From Chamaea fasciata (lineage: Eukaryota; Chordata; Aves; Passeriformes; Sylviidae), in NCBI GenBank assembly GCA_029207755.1, contig JARCOQ010000002.1, forward strand, positions 4,402,001 through 4,466,000: a stretch of 64,000 nucleotides of DNA, given 5' to 3'. Under the pieces are notes generated by a model. It searched no databases. It was not told the origin of the DNA and saw only the letters and a program-made list of their open reading frames with translations. Below, one piece after another: positions 10,801 to 21,436 of the stretch (position 1 is its first letter; each line of letters begins with the position of its first letter). The position numbers were made by a program, and so were the translations under genes.

Positions 10801-13800
10801 TCTGGTACATGATCTCACATTCTTTTCATTCTCTGAAGGAGCACAAGTGCCGTAACTTGGCAGATATACACCCACTGCCAGTCCGATTTCTGTCTTTCAC
10901 CTAAACACTGGAGGTAGCCAGCATCCATGAGGAAAAAACACCGATAGGGATGAAAAGTAGGCTCCAGGAACAACAGTCAGTCAGTCACAGGGATGTCTGG
11001 GGGGACAAGGAACCAGAGCACACCGGCAATGGATGCCATGGGATATGTGCTGTTCGGGTGTTATATCAGCTTCTGCAAACAAAACCAAGGTGTTTTGGAT
11101 ATGTGGCTACTCTGAGTTTCCAGTTTCTCTCAGGAAAAAAAAAAAAAAAACAACAAACCAAACTTGCTAAGAAATTCCCTGGAATCTGGGCCCCAGAGAG
11201 GGTGACGGGGTAGAGAAGAGGAGGGTAAAGGGGTATAAGGTGCTCACACCAAAGCCATGTGACCAATGCAAAGGTAGTCAGGAAAAAAAGCAGATTTTTA
11301 TAATAAATAAACCATCCAAGCTGCATTAGTGTTCCAGATATGTACTCAACAAGACCCTCTCCCAACCACAAACCAGCAAGAATGGGACATGAAAACTCAT
11401 TCAGACAGCTAATGGCACAGTCTCCTGGAACTGTGGAGAGAGGATTTTCCACTGATTTAAGGCCCACCTTTCTTTGTGTTTCCTAGATATCTGCAAGGAC
11501 CACGCCCCCCACCCCACCACAAAACCCTCGGGGAGGAGGGCATCCACCAGAGACAAGCTCGGTGGTCTCCCCTCTCCAACAAAAAAAGCTTCCTGATAAA
11601 TTGTACTTTTGCACTGGCGTGAAAGTAAGCAGGGACTTTCAGAGTCAGGAACAAACGCTTCAGCTGCCGTTTTCCCCATCCTCTTACTTCACTCCAAACA
11701 AGTCCAAGGACTTGCATTCCTTTGGTAGAAACTACAGACCGTGCTGTGGCCTCCAGACCAGCACAGTGGGTACCAGCATCTTCTCCTCTACTTTTTCCCT
11801 ACCTCCCTGAAGCTCACCCAGCTGTACCTGTTGCTGCTCTGAAGTTTTTACTGTGGGCCATTGCCATTTTTGCAGTATTATTCATAGCCCTCAAAGTCTC
11901 CTGCACAGCCTGAACATGTAGAGACACATCAAAAATACTGAGATTCATCAATACTGGGGGGGGACAAAGGTGGGACCTCTTGGATTAACAATCCTCTGAC
12001 ATTGCCATTCTATTTATACATCAAATAAAAGAAAACAAATTAAAATCAAGTTAAGAGTCTGCCCCAAGGATAACACAAATTACCAACCAACCAAAAAAAA
12101 AAAAGATTAAAAACAAGCAGCAACTTTTATATAAAATTAATAAAAACAAAAGACAAATGAAAAAGAAATTGTCAGTAGCATCTATCGCCTCTCTGCATCT
12201 GAACTGCACTTACACAAACTAGTCCATTAGTACAGCAGCTTGCTAGAAATTGACTTTGGTTCAAGCTTAGTTTTAAAAAAATAAAACATAAAAAAATCAA
12301 AAACACATAAGAAACGGTGGACGGACATTTGTTAGTTTCCCTGCTTGCAGTTCACTAGTTTTGAAGTTTTAGGGGTAATTGGTTTAAATATCAGTAAAAC
12401 AGGAAGGTGGAGAGTTAGAGATGAACAGAGCAAAACCATGGTGGTGGGGGGAGAGATAAGGGGTTCTGCCACTTGAGTGCAAACACAAATCTCACATGCT
12501 CAGGCCACAAACCAAAGCATGTGTAGAGTTTAAAGTTGCTGCCTTCCGGATCTTGGATGAGAAGCTCCAGGATCCCCCTGAATCATCAACAAAATGAACA
12601 TAGCTGCATCAACTCATTATTTTAGGACACTCTGGTGACAAAAGAAAAGGGGGTGGTGGGAAAGGGACTCTTCTAATACCCTCACTAGCTAAAAGTAATT
12701 TAGTTTTATACACATGGCAGAAACCTTTAAATCCATCAGGAATGGAAAGTTCAACGTGAACTGCATTGCAGTGATCCAGTCTTCTCTCTTTAAAAACCTT
12801 TTTTTCTTTTTTTTTGGTTCAGATACTAGATTGTATATTTAAGAATATACGGATCTAACTTCTGTACAGTTCAGTACTCCTTCCTCATCCACAAAAATAT
12901 CCTTTGCTCCACGGATCAGAATGAACCTTAGGAAGAAAAGTGAGTTCCAGTGCCAGGTCAGCCGGGGACGCTGGCCAGAGGCGCCGACTGCAGCCCTGCA
13001 GCTCAGAGACCACACGAGATGTGTGCAAAGCCCCAGAGTGGCCCTGTTGTGTTGGCATTAACAATGGCACCTTCTGTTCCCGTATTCCTGGCTGCTGTCT
13101 TTTGCAGCCAGAAGCGTTTTGTTTTTTTGTTGTTTTTTTTTTTTTACTAGGAAGTTCTTCTAAACACTGTTGGAAGCATCAGAAAAGGAATATTGCTATG
13201 AACGGGGAGAATGTGACCTTCTGAAATCCGGTACCGACTCACCTAGAGGGTGTCTAGGACTGCAAATGCTGCTATACGTGCTGCCAATTAGCCTGGGTCA
13301 GGATGGTTTTTCAATATTTCTGTGTGCTCTTGCACAGCAAAAGGAAATCACTGGAACAGAAGAGCCATCAGTATTGTCACACAATCCGCAGTCGAGAGGT
13401 CACATCCCGCTCTCAGAAGTAAAAGGAACCAAGCACACGAAGCTAAGAGCAGAATTTGGCCGTTTTTGTCTAAATATTTGAGAGAAGGAGAACGGCAGTT
13501 TGGAGCTAATTCTTACCTCTGCTTAAAAAGCAGAGACCAGCCTGGAAGTTTGCACACAGCGATGATCTCTGCTGCTGCACTGAGCTTCCTGCACAAATGA
13601 TGAACATAAATTCTTCTGACCCCTACAAGTAGGCATTAGACAAATTCAAGGATGAGGAAACTGATCAGAACATTTCCAGAAGATTAGGACAGAAAGTCAA
13701 TTTGTGCTCCATTCTTCCTCTCTGACCCCCCCGCCCTCCCCCCATGGTGTGGGAGCTCGCTGAAAATAATCCAGGAGCAAAAGACAAACGCGTCCAAACT

Positions 13801-13810
13801 ATATATATAA

Positions 13811-13848
13811 AAATAATAATAATAATAATCATAATAATAATAATAGAG
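13811..13848. repeat. (AAT)n simple repeat
   Basis: AAT units interrupted by one ATC, inside the POU2F1 3' UTR. Confidence 0.9.
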
Positions 13849-14205
13849 ATACACCAGTAATACAGGCCTGCCTAAATTGTACCAGTTAAGAAAGGAACCC
13901 CCAACATGATTGATACGATTATAAACACCTTGTATGACATAATGGCCTGTACAACAGACCTATAAAATGATAATTAAAAAAGAAAGATATTTAGACCAAA
14001 AAAACCAAGAAATCCCCTTCCTATGTTTGAACTGATAACCCACCTTAACTTGTCATTGTGACTGCTGGAAATGATAAGTAGTCCTTTCACTTTTTTTGTG
14101 TTTTTGTGGTTTTTAGTTTTTTTGTGGTTTTTTTAGTTTTTTTTTTTTTTTACATTTTTGGTTAGAAAGTTCTCCGATCCATGAAGCGATCCTGAAAAGA
14201 CAGTG

Positions 14206-14211
14206 TTTATT
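14206..14211 (-). terminator. POU2F1: Possible proximal POU2F1 poly(A) signal AATAAA
   Basis: This is a canonical minus-strand AATAAA about 290 nt after the stop codon, followed by a T-containing stretch but no strong GT element. If used it would give a very short 3' UTR form lacking most of the 11-kb tail. Confidence 0.3.
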
Positions 14212-14250
14212 ATAAAATTAGGCAAATGTCTGTCCCAGCTTTAAATCCTT

Positions 14251-14398
14251 CCTGTTTTGCTTTTGTTTTTTTTTTTTTTTTATTTTTTTTTCTCCTTTTT
14301 TTTTCTGTGTGTTTTTTTGTTTTTTTAAATATTTTTCCTTCTCTCTCTCTCTCTCTCTCTCTGCGTTTCTCTCTCTCTCTCTCTCTCTCGTCCCCAGC
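14251..14398. repeat. T-rich and (CT)n tract, A/(GA)n in the mRNA
   Basis: T runs broken by single bases (14251-14340) pass into two (CT)n runs (14341-14361 and 14370-14398). Read on the minus strand, the POU2F1 mRNA has a (GA)n stretch followed by A-rich sequence starting roughly 105 nt after the stop codon. Confidence 0.95.
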
Positions 14399-14502
14399 AA
14401 CGCGGTGAGAGGACGCCCGTGGCATTTTCAGTTCACGGCCCGGGCTGGCAGCCGATCCCAGCGCACAGTGACCCAGGCTGCTGGAGCAGAGCCCAGCCCG
14501 GC

Positions 14503-14813
14503 TCACTGTGCCTTGGAGGCAGTGGTGGTGGTGGACGTGGCCCCGCTGGCTGAGGCCACCGTGAGGAGAGAGTTCTGGATGGACTCGGCTGAGGTGGAGG
14601 TGGCGTGAAGGCTGGCGACTGGTCCAGAGGCCCCTGCGGAGGCTGCAGCTGCAGAGACCAAGCTAACTGGGTTGCTGGTGAGCAGAGAAAGGTTCTGAGG
14701 GTTCAGGAACAGAGGGGCAGTAACGATGTTAGGGGTACCTCCAGCATTGGCAAACACCAAGTTTCCAGTTGCATCCAGTGATGTTATTGGAAGAGAGCCA
14801 CCGGATGCAAGAG
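14503..14813 (-). CDS. POU2F1: POU2F1 coding exon 16 (C-terminus, stop)
   Basis: On the minus strand TTTTTAG is followed by CT-CTT-GCA, completing the split codon GCT (Ala 652) and continuing [17 protein letters not shown]. The exon ends with TTTTASKAQ and the stop TGA at 14503-14505. It encodes residues 653-754 of the deduced 754-residue Oct-1L protein. The order ALASGG...FANAGG...NPQNLSLL...[11 protein letters not shown] matches vertebrate Oct-1 almost throughout; I note ASGPVAS where human has NSAPVAS, and NSLLTVAS for NSLFTVAS. The C-terminal Ser/Thr/Ala-rich region contributes to transcriptional activation. The untranslated part of the exon continues to about 3230. Confidence 0.97.
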
Positions 14814-16025
14814 CTAAAAAAGGGAAAGTCGAGCAGGGAGGAGGTAAGATTAGCAGTAAGCAACAATGCAAAATGTGCCTAGAAGCAAGGGTCTCTGCAT
14901 TTGCCTTTCTCTGATATGAGTGCTCTCTAAATCACTGAGGGCAGTTGTCTCATCATAGGCTGCTTTTTTTTTTTTTTTTTCCTCCAAAATACCCATCAGA
15001 CAAGATCTTGCGGATACTAAAATGCGTCTTTCATTTGCTACTAAACTAATTCCACTGTGTTTTTCTTCAGCTCATTTAGCACAATACTGGGCTATGTTTC
15101 CTGCCTGCACATCCAGGCAACTTGCACTGGGAAGGGTTGAGATGAGGCTTCATGTGAAATGACAGCTATCACAAGATGGAGAAGGTCATGTAACCTTGAG
15201 CGTAACATTTTAAATGTTGACATATAACCAACCACTGTTACAACTTACTCTCAGGGGTCTACAGCGTTCAGTCTGCCTTAGATTATGATCTCCTAAATTT
15301 ATCTGTGACACTTTTTGAAATGGTTCTTTCTTGCAACCTAGAAACAAGATTTGTTCAGCTAGTTTAGAGGATATTTGAACACACAGGTTACCGAGCTTTT
15401 TAGACACTTGTACCACCCAGTTTTTACAGGTGGCAAACTACGAACTCGGAACAGCTCTTGCTGAAGCCAGTGGTAACTTCTGGCTTTGTGCTGCTTCCAA
15501 AACAAATAAGTATTTACTCTTCTGTATGTGAATTTATGTATTTCAAGTTCTACCTAAGGATTTTAGAAGGCAGGATGTTTGTTGTACGTTCTTTTCAAAT
15601 ATACATGAAGACAAGAATTCAGGATCAAGACCTGCTCAGAACTGCCCTCCCAGGAGACCTCAGAATGAATGGTGCAAGTCTGCTCAAGCAGACTGTGGAA
15701 GAGCTATAAAAAGCAAATCTCTAACCTGCTAGAGATACAGGCCAATGAGGCAAGGACAACAAAATAAATTCCAGATTATATTCAGTATTTTAAACGCCTC
15801 TTTAAATCACTGTAAGATCATACACAGCTCTGATTCTCTATTTAAGTTGTACCTGCCCTCAGCTCTGTGATCCACAAAATGCATTTGCACATTTAATTCT
15901 GTAAAACCTTTACTCCTACACTATTTATGCCCAGTGCTGAGGAGTCAGTGGTCTCTGGCAGACAAAACCAGAGTGCGTAAACCGAAGTTGTGTGACAGAG
16001 ATGCATTAAAAGGAACACTACTGAC
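14814..16025 (-). other. POU2F1: POU2F1 intron 15
   Basis: A 1.2-kb GT-AG intron (donor GTCAGTAG on the minus strand). It contains a T run at about 14964-14981 on the plus strand and no recognised mobile element or exon. Confidence 0.9.
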
Positions 16026-16114
16026 CTTGAATAGTTGCCAGTGTACTGTTGCTCATCAGGGCCGGGCTGAGAGCACCACCTAATGTCCCTGGATTGAGAC
16101 TGAGTAAGGCACCT
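16026..16114 (-). CDS. POU2F1: POU2F1 coding exon 15
   Basis: An 89-nt exon between acceptor CTGCAG and donor GTCAG. It completes the split Gly codon (GG+A) and reads [20 protein letters not shown], then SNSTLATIQ, ending on one base of the next Ala codon. It covers residues 622-652. Human Oct-1 has [15 protein letters not shown], so one Ser to Gly change is seen. It belongs to the C-terminal activation region. Confidence 0.97.
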
Positions 16115-16893
16115 CTGCAGCAAGCAAGATCATGGAAGAAGTGGAAAAGAGAAAGAGTATTACTTTTGAGAAAAGGTTTTCACTGTTCAAAAGTACACCA
16201 TCATATTTTTAGAAAAGGGGGAAGGGAGGGGAGGGCAAGGAGGAAGAAAAGACCAGAGATTAAGGGCTATTTTTGGATTATTTTACTTTCAGCTCCATGA
16301 GGGGTTCATGACATGCCCGAAGTACAAGCACTGTAAACACATGACTTGCATTGATTGTTGGTGTAAGATATTCTTGTAAAGTATTTTGGGAAAAACTGTT
16401 AATTGTTAGAGAACTATCATCCTCTCCCAAATGCAGAAAAGAAATATGTAAATCAAGAGGAATTAAAGAAACAATTGTCTGAGCAACATTCCTAAAATTA
16501 CAACTTCGACAATACATCATCTTGCATCTTTGAGAACTTCTTGCTCATGATGGAGGAATGAATACAGAGATGTGAAGCGGGTCTAGGCTATCTCTCTGTT
16601 TTACAATTAATAGGACAGATTCTGTGATTCAGTGGTAAGTTGCAGTTTTTAAATCAAGCTCTGCAGTGGGATGAATGATTTATCAAACAACAACATCACT
16701 GCAACACAGCTTTTTCACCCTTAAAATGAACACAGTATTTGTGTACTGTGATGGGAATGGTCAATTGCCATCTATGAGTAAACCTTCAGAATGTGAGATA
16801 AATGACGGCGATACCTAAAAGCAATTTATCCCAAGAATTCTCCTTCACTCTTCCGTCACCTCACCTAAAAGGGTGTGCAAAATGGATCCTTAC
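16115..16893 (-). other. POU2F1: POU2F1 intron 14
   Basis: A 779-bp GT-AG intron (donor GTAAGGATCC). Nothing but unique AT-rich sequence is recognised. A 168-codon plus-strand frame at 16802-17308 overlaps it and the next exon and is antisense to coding sequence. Confidence 0.9.
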
Positions 16894-17239
16894 CCAGCTG
16901 CAAACTGCGAGGATGCCATCAAGCCTGGGTTTAGTCCTGCTGCAGCAGCCATGGCAGCAAGACTTGCATTTGCAGGCAACTGTGCAGCTCCTTGTAAGGC
17001 GGCCGCTGCCGCCGTTTGCAACCCTGATGCCGTTACCATCACCTGGCTGGTCCCGAGAGGGGAGGACAAGGGAGTGGAGGTTGTCTGTGTTGTGCTGGTC
17101 TCACTGGCACTGGATGCCTCTGAAGCGGAGGCTGAGGCAGAAGGGGAAGGACTCAGGGAGGGTGATGTCACTGCTGAAGAAGCTGGAGGTGCTGTTGAAA
17201 TCACTGTTGCCGTGTTGTTGGAGGTGGTTTCTGTTGTGC
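16894..17239 (-). CDS. POU2F1: POU2F1 coding exon 14 (Ser/Thr-rich and Ala-rich segment)
   Basis: The largest internal coding exon, 346 nt. After acceptor CTTCCAG it reads GC-ACA-ACA-GAA, finishing the split Gly and continuing [20 protein letters not shown], then a Ser/Pro run with [38 protein letters not shown], and an Ala-rich [43 protein letters not shown]. It covers residues 507-622. Mammals have GTSDTTSNN at the start, so the first residues differ. The Ser/Thr density fits the phosphorylated and O-glycosylated C-terminal activation domain of Oct-1. Phase enters at +1 and leaves at +2, matching both neighbours. Confidence 0.97.
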
Positions 17240-17646
17240 CTGGAAGATTGGTTCTGGTCAGTTCAGTACAAAACAGATACCAGACAACAGAAATTCCTGC
17301 CCACCTGATCTCAGCTGTGTGTCCAGCTGAAAGGGGCACAAACACACATTGCTGTAGTACCAAAAGTTCAAAAGAAAAAACGAAATGACACTTCCCAACG
17401 GGATGTTGAGGAGCTCTAGAAGCCAGCAAGGAAATGCAGGATATTTTGTTTCAGCACCACCTGTGGTTTTACGCCTGGAAAAATCAACTCAGTGGTGACA
17501 AAAACTGAAGCTTCCTAGTGCAGCAACAAGGAACAATGACAAGAATGTCCTGGGATACCAGTGACCAACAGTGAATGACTCTTTTAAGAATTCAGAAGGG
17601 ACAAAGGGTAGGGGTTGATGTGGCGGCAGCAGAGATGAGCCCTTAC
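17240..17646 (-). other. POU2F1: POU2F1 intron 13
   Basis: A short 407-bp GT-AG intron (donor GTAAGGGC, acceptor CTTCCAG). No repeat or motif of note. Confidence 0.9.
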
Positions 17647-17752
17647 CTGTGACTGACAGACTGGTGACAGCAGGACTGGCCAGAGGGAGCACGGGGTTGA
17701 CAGTCAGGGTTGTAGCTGCACTGCTAGTCACAAGGCTTGGCGTGGTTGCCAC
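17647..17752 (-). CDS. POU2F1: POU2F1 coding exon 13
   Basis: A 106-nt exon after acceptor CCTCCAG. It reads [20 protein letters not shown], then [15 protein letters not shown], ending one base into the Gly 507 codon at donor GTAAGG. It covers residues 472-507, just C-terminal to the homeodomain exon. Human has SPVLPLTSAAVTNLSVTG, so there are a few conservative changes. The segment starts the Ser/Thr-rich activation region. Confidence 0.97.
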
Positions 17753-19409
17753 CTGGAGGTCAAAAACGAATAAAACTGCTCAGCTGCTCAAAGACAGCTA
17801 CATGCTAGACCTGGATTTCTTTCTTTCCGCCCTCACCTGAGGAAGTTATCAGGGGAAACACTGCATATGAACTAACTGTTTTGTAACTTGGTTACTTTAT
17901 CATTTAATGAAACAACCATAGCACCTTCTCTAATTACCAGCAATATCTTTATTCCTAATAATTCGGTTTATGAAAGGAGATACACCCCTATCCACATTGT
18001 CTCAAGACCGCAAGTCAGCCCTTTCTCTGCCACCCCACAAAGACAGCACCTCGTTTTAATGGAGGAACTCTTACAGAAAGAGTTACAAAATATATTATTT
18101 CTACTTTCATTTTTCTTGCTTGAACATTTTTTCAGCTCTGAATCTCTTTTTCTGATAAAATTATGCAAATGACCCAGCATTAACAAAGGTATTTAGGGTA
18201 ATGTGTTTGTATGGAGAAGCAGAATAACATTTCAGTTTTATTCAACCCAACTATAAGCTTTACTTTGATAAGTTTCCTTGTGCCAGAGGAAGAATCTCAG
18301 AATTTTAAAACATACAAATGGAGTTTTCAATTGTGGATGGCTTATTACAAGCAAGCTACAATAAACTGAAGACATTACAGATAAACACTAAAGATTTAAG
18401 GCTGGAGAAACGAGCTTATAAGGAAAAATGAAATATAAAGAAAGGACTTCCTACGGACAAGAAATGGTGTCCAACAGTAATATCTGAAGGCTGTTATACA
18501 TCAATGAGAGAAATGAATCCTTTAGAATTGCCAAAGAGAACATAGCCAAGGATATAGGCTAGAAATTCCTCCTTTCCACTCTCTTACCTTAAGTCTATTA
18601 TCAGAGAAATATCTCTCATGCTACACATCCTCTTAGAGGGAGTCAAATGCTTCACGCATTTTAAACAAGACTGGGGCAACTGGGCCAGACCTGAAAGCTT
18701 TCTGCCCATCTCAAACAGTGTATGAAATAAAGAGGAGCTGGATACACAGCACACCTCCCACTAATGCAGCCCAGCCACTGCATCTGTCATCTGTCCAGCA
18801 AGCAGTTAAGGCCAAGGTCACACTCCCTATTTCAGGGCAGAGAATGACCTGGAATTAATACAGCTCACCCCCGTGGTCACAGTGAGTGACTCCAGCCAAT
18901 GCAGAAGGAGGCTGCCCCCAAAAGGAGCCTTCCCCTCCAATCCTGCTGCAGAGCCCTGGCCCTCGTGCAGCCAGGCTGCAAGTCACACTGCTTATCTAAC
19001 CACGCTGAAAATTCATCACTGTTCCTCACATGGCTAATTTGCAGTCAAACTACTAAACTAAGTGCAAGCATCCTATGGACACAATCTCCAGAGCTGACAC
19101 AAGGAATCAACAAAGCACACAGTCAGTGAAGGCTGGGGGCAGCAGGGCTGGAGCATCCATTTGTGTAACAGCACAGTCGAAAGAGAAGCTTAGAATGAGT
19201 GAAAACATTAGTGAAATTTCACTGATGAAAGGGAGACTGTGGTTAACGCCTCCATTTCTTACATACAATGGCAGATTATAGCAACAGGAAAATTTCTGTA
19301 GGAAAGCTCCTTTAAGTTACAGTCTGAGGGAACTTGCACAGTTACTTAAACACACTACCATAAATCTCACTATATTCTGCTTTGGCAGCAAGGCATGCAA
19401 CCTTGCTTT

Positions 19410-19411
<2 letters not shown>

Positions 19412-19449
<38 letters not shown>
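19412..19449. repeat. Poly(A) run (38 A) with A-rich flank
   Basis: Thirty-eight consecutive A on the plus strand, followed by A-rich CAACA/CCCCAAAA sequence to about 19502. I cannot recognise a retroposon body upstream, so it is called a simple repeat only. Confidence 0.9.
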
Positions 19450-19451
<2 letters not shown>

Positions 19452-20020
19452 AACAAAAAAACCCCCAAAAAACCCCTCAAAACAACAACAATAATAAAAA
19501 AGACTAAGTACACTTAACACAGCCCTTCCCCTGAAACAAAAGGTTGCATGCACACACCCTGAGACAAGGATGAGGGGAGAGAATAACACGTCACCAAAAT
19601 TAATGGTTTAATGAAGTACTGGAAGATATTAGCTACTACGGTGATGAGGGTGGAATAAATACTACAAAAGGACAGCTACAGGCTACATAAATTCCACCAC
19701 ATTCCTATTAGCATAGCTACTATGAAATCTAATAGCTACTGTTTCTATTTATGAAAACAGACCTCCATGGACATTGGTAGCAAAGGTGCTGAAGGAACCT
19801 TGATGCATGTGTTTTGTTACTCTTATTTTCATGAAGTTTGTGTTTACCTGAGGTAAATACAAGTGTGGGAAATTAATTACATGAGTATTAGCTAAACTGT
19901 TCTTTTGTTCCATGTCTTTCTTTTATATAAATAATTTCTGACTAGAAGTAACAACAGTGGTATCATTGGATTTGCGTGACCTAAGTCTCCAAATGATACA
20001 GAACCAAAAGATGGGTAAGA

Positions 20021-20178
20021 TTTGAAAAGACCAAAATGGGTCCTTTGGTCCAACCTCCCTGCAGGGTCAGTCCTAGAGCACATGGCACAGAATTGAGTCC
20101 AGATGCTTCTTGAGTATCTCCAGTAAGGGAGACTCCACAGCCTCTCTGGGAAAACTGTTCCAGTGCAGGATATATTTT
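20021..20178 (-). mobile_element. CR1 LINE 3' fragment (minus orientation)
   Basis: On the minus strand the sequence reads like the CR1 3' region: a 'CTGTGGAGTCTCCCTTACTGG' type segment, then 'CATGTGCTCTAGGACTGACC' and GGGAGGTTGGACC. CR1 is the dominant avian LINE. The copy is truncated at both ends. Boundaries are approximate. Confidence 0.8.
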
Positions 20179-20609
20179 ACTGCTGCTCATTTACTGACCA
20201 GAGCTGCTAAAATAAGAGGGGAGAGGGAGAGCTATTAAGCCCTTTAAAAAATTACTATTATTTTATTTTTTTTTTAAATTGGGTTAAAGAAGGAAAGCCC
20301 AGATATAAACTGAAGGTACTGTCTGAAGTAACTTCAAAGCAATCATGCCAAGTGCAAATTTGGTAGTCAAAATATTTGTTCATGAGCTGACTAAATAAAA
20401 CACCCTCACTGAAGGCCTGACTAGTGCCTGATTTGTAAGCATTATCTCTCTTAGACACTATCCAGGTGGAACACTCAAAATGCCAGTAAAATATAAACAT
20501 GTCAGAACCAGTCTGCTGTACAAAGAAGATGCAGCATGTGTAGCTTCCAGCGAGCACAGCAGAACTACCTCCACCAGTGATCTTTGTCAGCACAGCTCTT
20601 GACTCTTAC

Positions 20610-20789
20610 CAGTGAGGTTGGACAAGGGAAAATTGCTTTGATGGGCGAGCTGCTGGTTCCACCACTGCTGGGTGGGTTGATCCTTTTCTCCTTCTGGCGC
20701 CGGTTACAGAACCAAACGCGGATCACCTCCTTCTCCATGTTTAGCTGGTCAGCTATCATGGCGATCTCATCCGAGGTAGGCTTTTGGTT
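20610..20789 (-). CDS. POU2F1: POU2F1 coding exon 12 (homeodomain helices 2-3)
   Basis: A 180-nt phase-0 exon after acceptor TTTTGTCAG. It begins [20 protein letters not shown], continues [17 protein letters not shown] and ends [14 protein letters not shown] at donor GTAAGAG. Residues 412-471 hold the second half of the POU homeodomain. The recognition helix RVWFCNRRQ has Val47, Cys50, Asn51 and Gln54, the DNA-contacting residues typical of POU homeodomains, intact. Human has TSEEITMIADQ and FPSPTSL; here Asp and Ala replace Glu and Thr, and Cys replaces Ser after the domain. The homeodomain binds the AAAT half of the octamer and contacts partners such as OCA-B. Confidence 0.98.
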
Positions 20790-21290
20790 CTGACAAAAGA
20801 AAAATGGTATTTGAAAAGATCTGAAATTGCCTCCTGGAGTTTTGCATCACGGCTTCTTCTCCAGTAGGCAGAAACTGAATCGGTGATTTAGATCCAGAAT
20901 CTGGTCAGTGGTGCAGTAGAGACAAACCACAGTAGATGCTTCCGCCCTCCAGTTAAAAACCTCCGATTATGTGCGTTTAGACTATTGCCCCATTTATCCA
21001 TCCTCATGTAGAGTAGTGTTTAAACCTAGGTCTGAGTATCCTGGAATGCAAGATCACCAAGTCAGTGAACTGCAAGAACCAGCGAGCTTTTCTGAGGGGG
21101 TCTGTGTTTATTTTTAAAGTGAAGCAGGTGTTGATGCATGTTTCCTGGCACGGCTTTTGTATTCCCTTTGTTTAGTACTGGCACCTTCCTAAAAAGCACA
21201 GCAATGCGTTCACTCTGACACACATAATTGTTAAGTGCAGTTTCTCCATTTCTTCATAGGCTGAGCACAGCACCACTGTGCTCCACTGAC
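20790..21290 (-). other. POU2F1: POU2F1 intron 11
   Basis: A 501-bp GT-AG intron (donor GTCAGTGG) splitting the homeodomain. No repeat recognised. Confidence 0.9.
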
Positions 21291-21436
21291 CTCCAGGAAA
21301 CTCTTCTCTAAGGCCACACGTATGTTGGTCTCTATGCTGGTGCGTTTCTTCCTCCTACGGTTCAAGCCTTCGATCCCTTGCCCTGGAGAATTCAGGGCAC
21401 TTGGGCTGGAGAGAGTTGAATCAGATGAGAGGTTTT
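21291..21436 (-). CDS. POU2F1: POU2F1 coding exon 11 (POU linker, homeodomain helix 1)
   Basis: A 146-nt exon after acceptor CCTTTTCAG. It completes Glu 363 and reads [25 protein letters not shown], then [23 protein letters not shown]. Residues 364-388 are the flexible linker between the two POU subdomains; residues 389-411 start the homeodomain with the basic RRRKKR cluster, which also serves as nuclear localisation signal in this family. Human, as I recall it, has SPGIEGLS, so the linker here looks two residues longer (GQG). Phase 0 at the donor. Confidence 0.98.

Larger units (their letters stand above)
3230..14502 (-). other. POU2F1: POU2F1 long 3' UTR (predicted extent)
   Basis: From the stop codon at 14503-14505 to the ATTAAA at 3248-3253 there is no intron signal that I can support and no credible coding frame. 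Mammalian POU2F1 has an exceptionally long 3' UTR of roughly 11-12 kb; the 11.3 kb here fits that. Contents include an A/GA tract next to the stop (plus-strand 14251-14398), AAT repeats at 13811-13848 and 3420-3449, T runs near 14100-14155 and 5350-5390, and GC/CpG-rich blocks at 4881-5040, 5881-6180 and 7441-7800. Possible earlier poly(A) signals sit at 14206-14211 and 4150-4155. That the whole stretch is one exon is inferred. Confidence 0.7.
17753..20609 (-). other. POU2F1: POU2F1 intron 12
   Basis: A 2.9-kb GT-AG intron. It holds an ATGCAAAT octamer at 18163-18170, a 38-A run at 19412-19449 with an A-rich tail, and a CR1 fragment at about 20021-20178. No exon was recognised. Confidence 0.9.

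Noticed and set aside
14210..14506. Arg/Glu/Lys-rich minus frame across the stop codon region
   Set aside because: It is the (GA)n and A-rich 3' UTR tract read in another frame; the true frame ends at 14503.
16802..17388. 168- and 171-codon plus-strand frames
   Set aside because: They are antisense to POU2F1 exon 14, whose Ala/Ser/Thr codons leave opposite frames open. No plus-strand gene signals.
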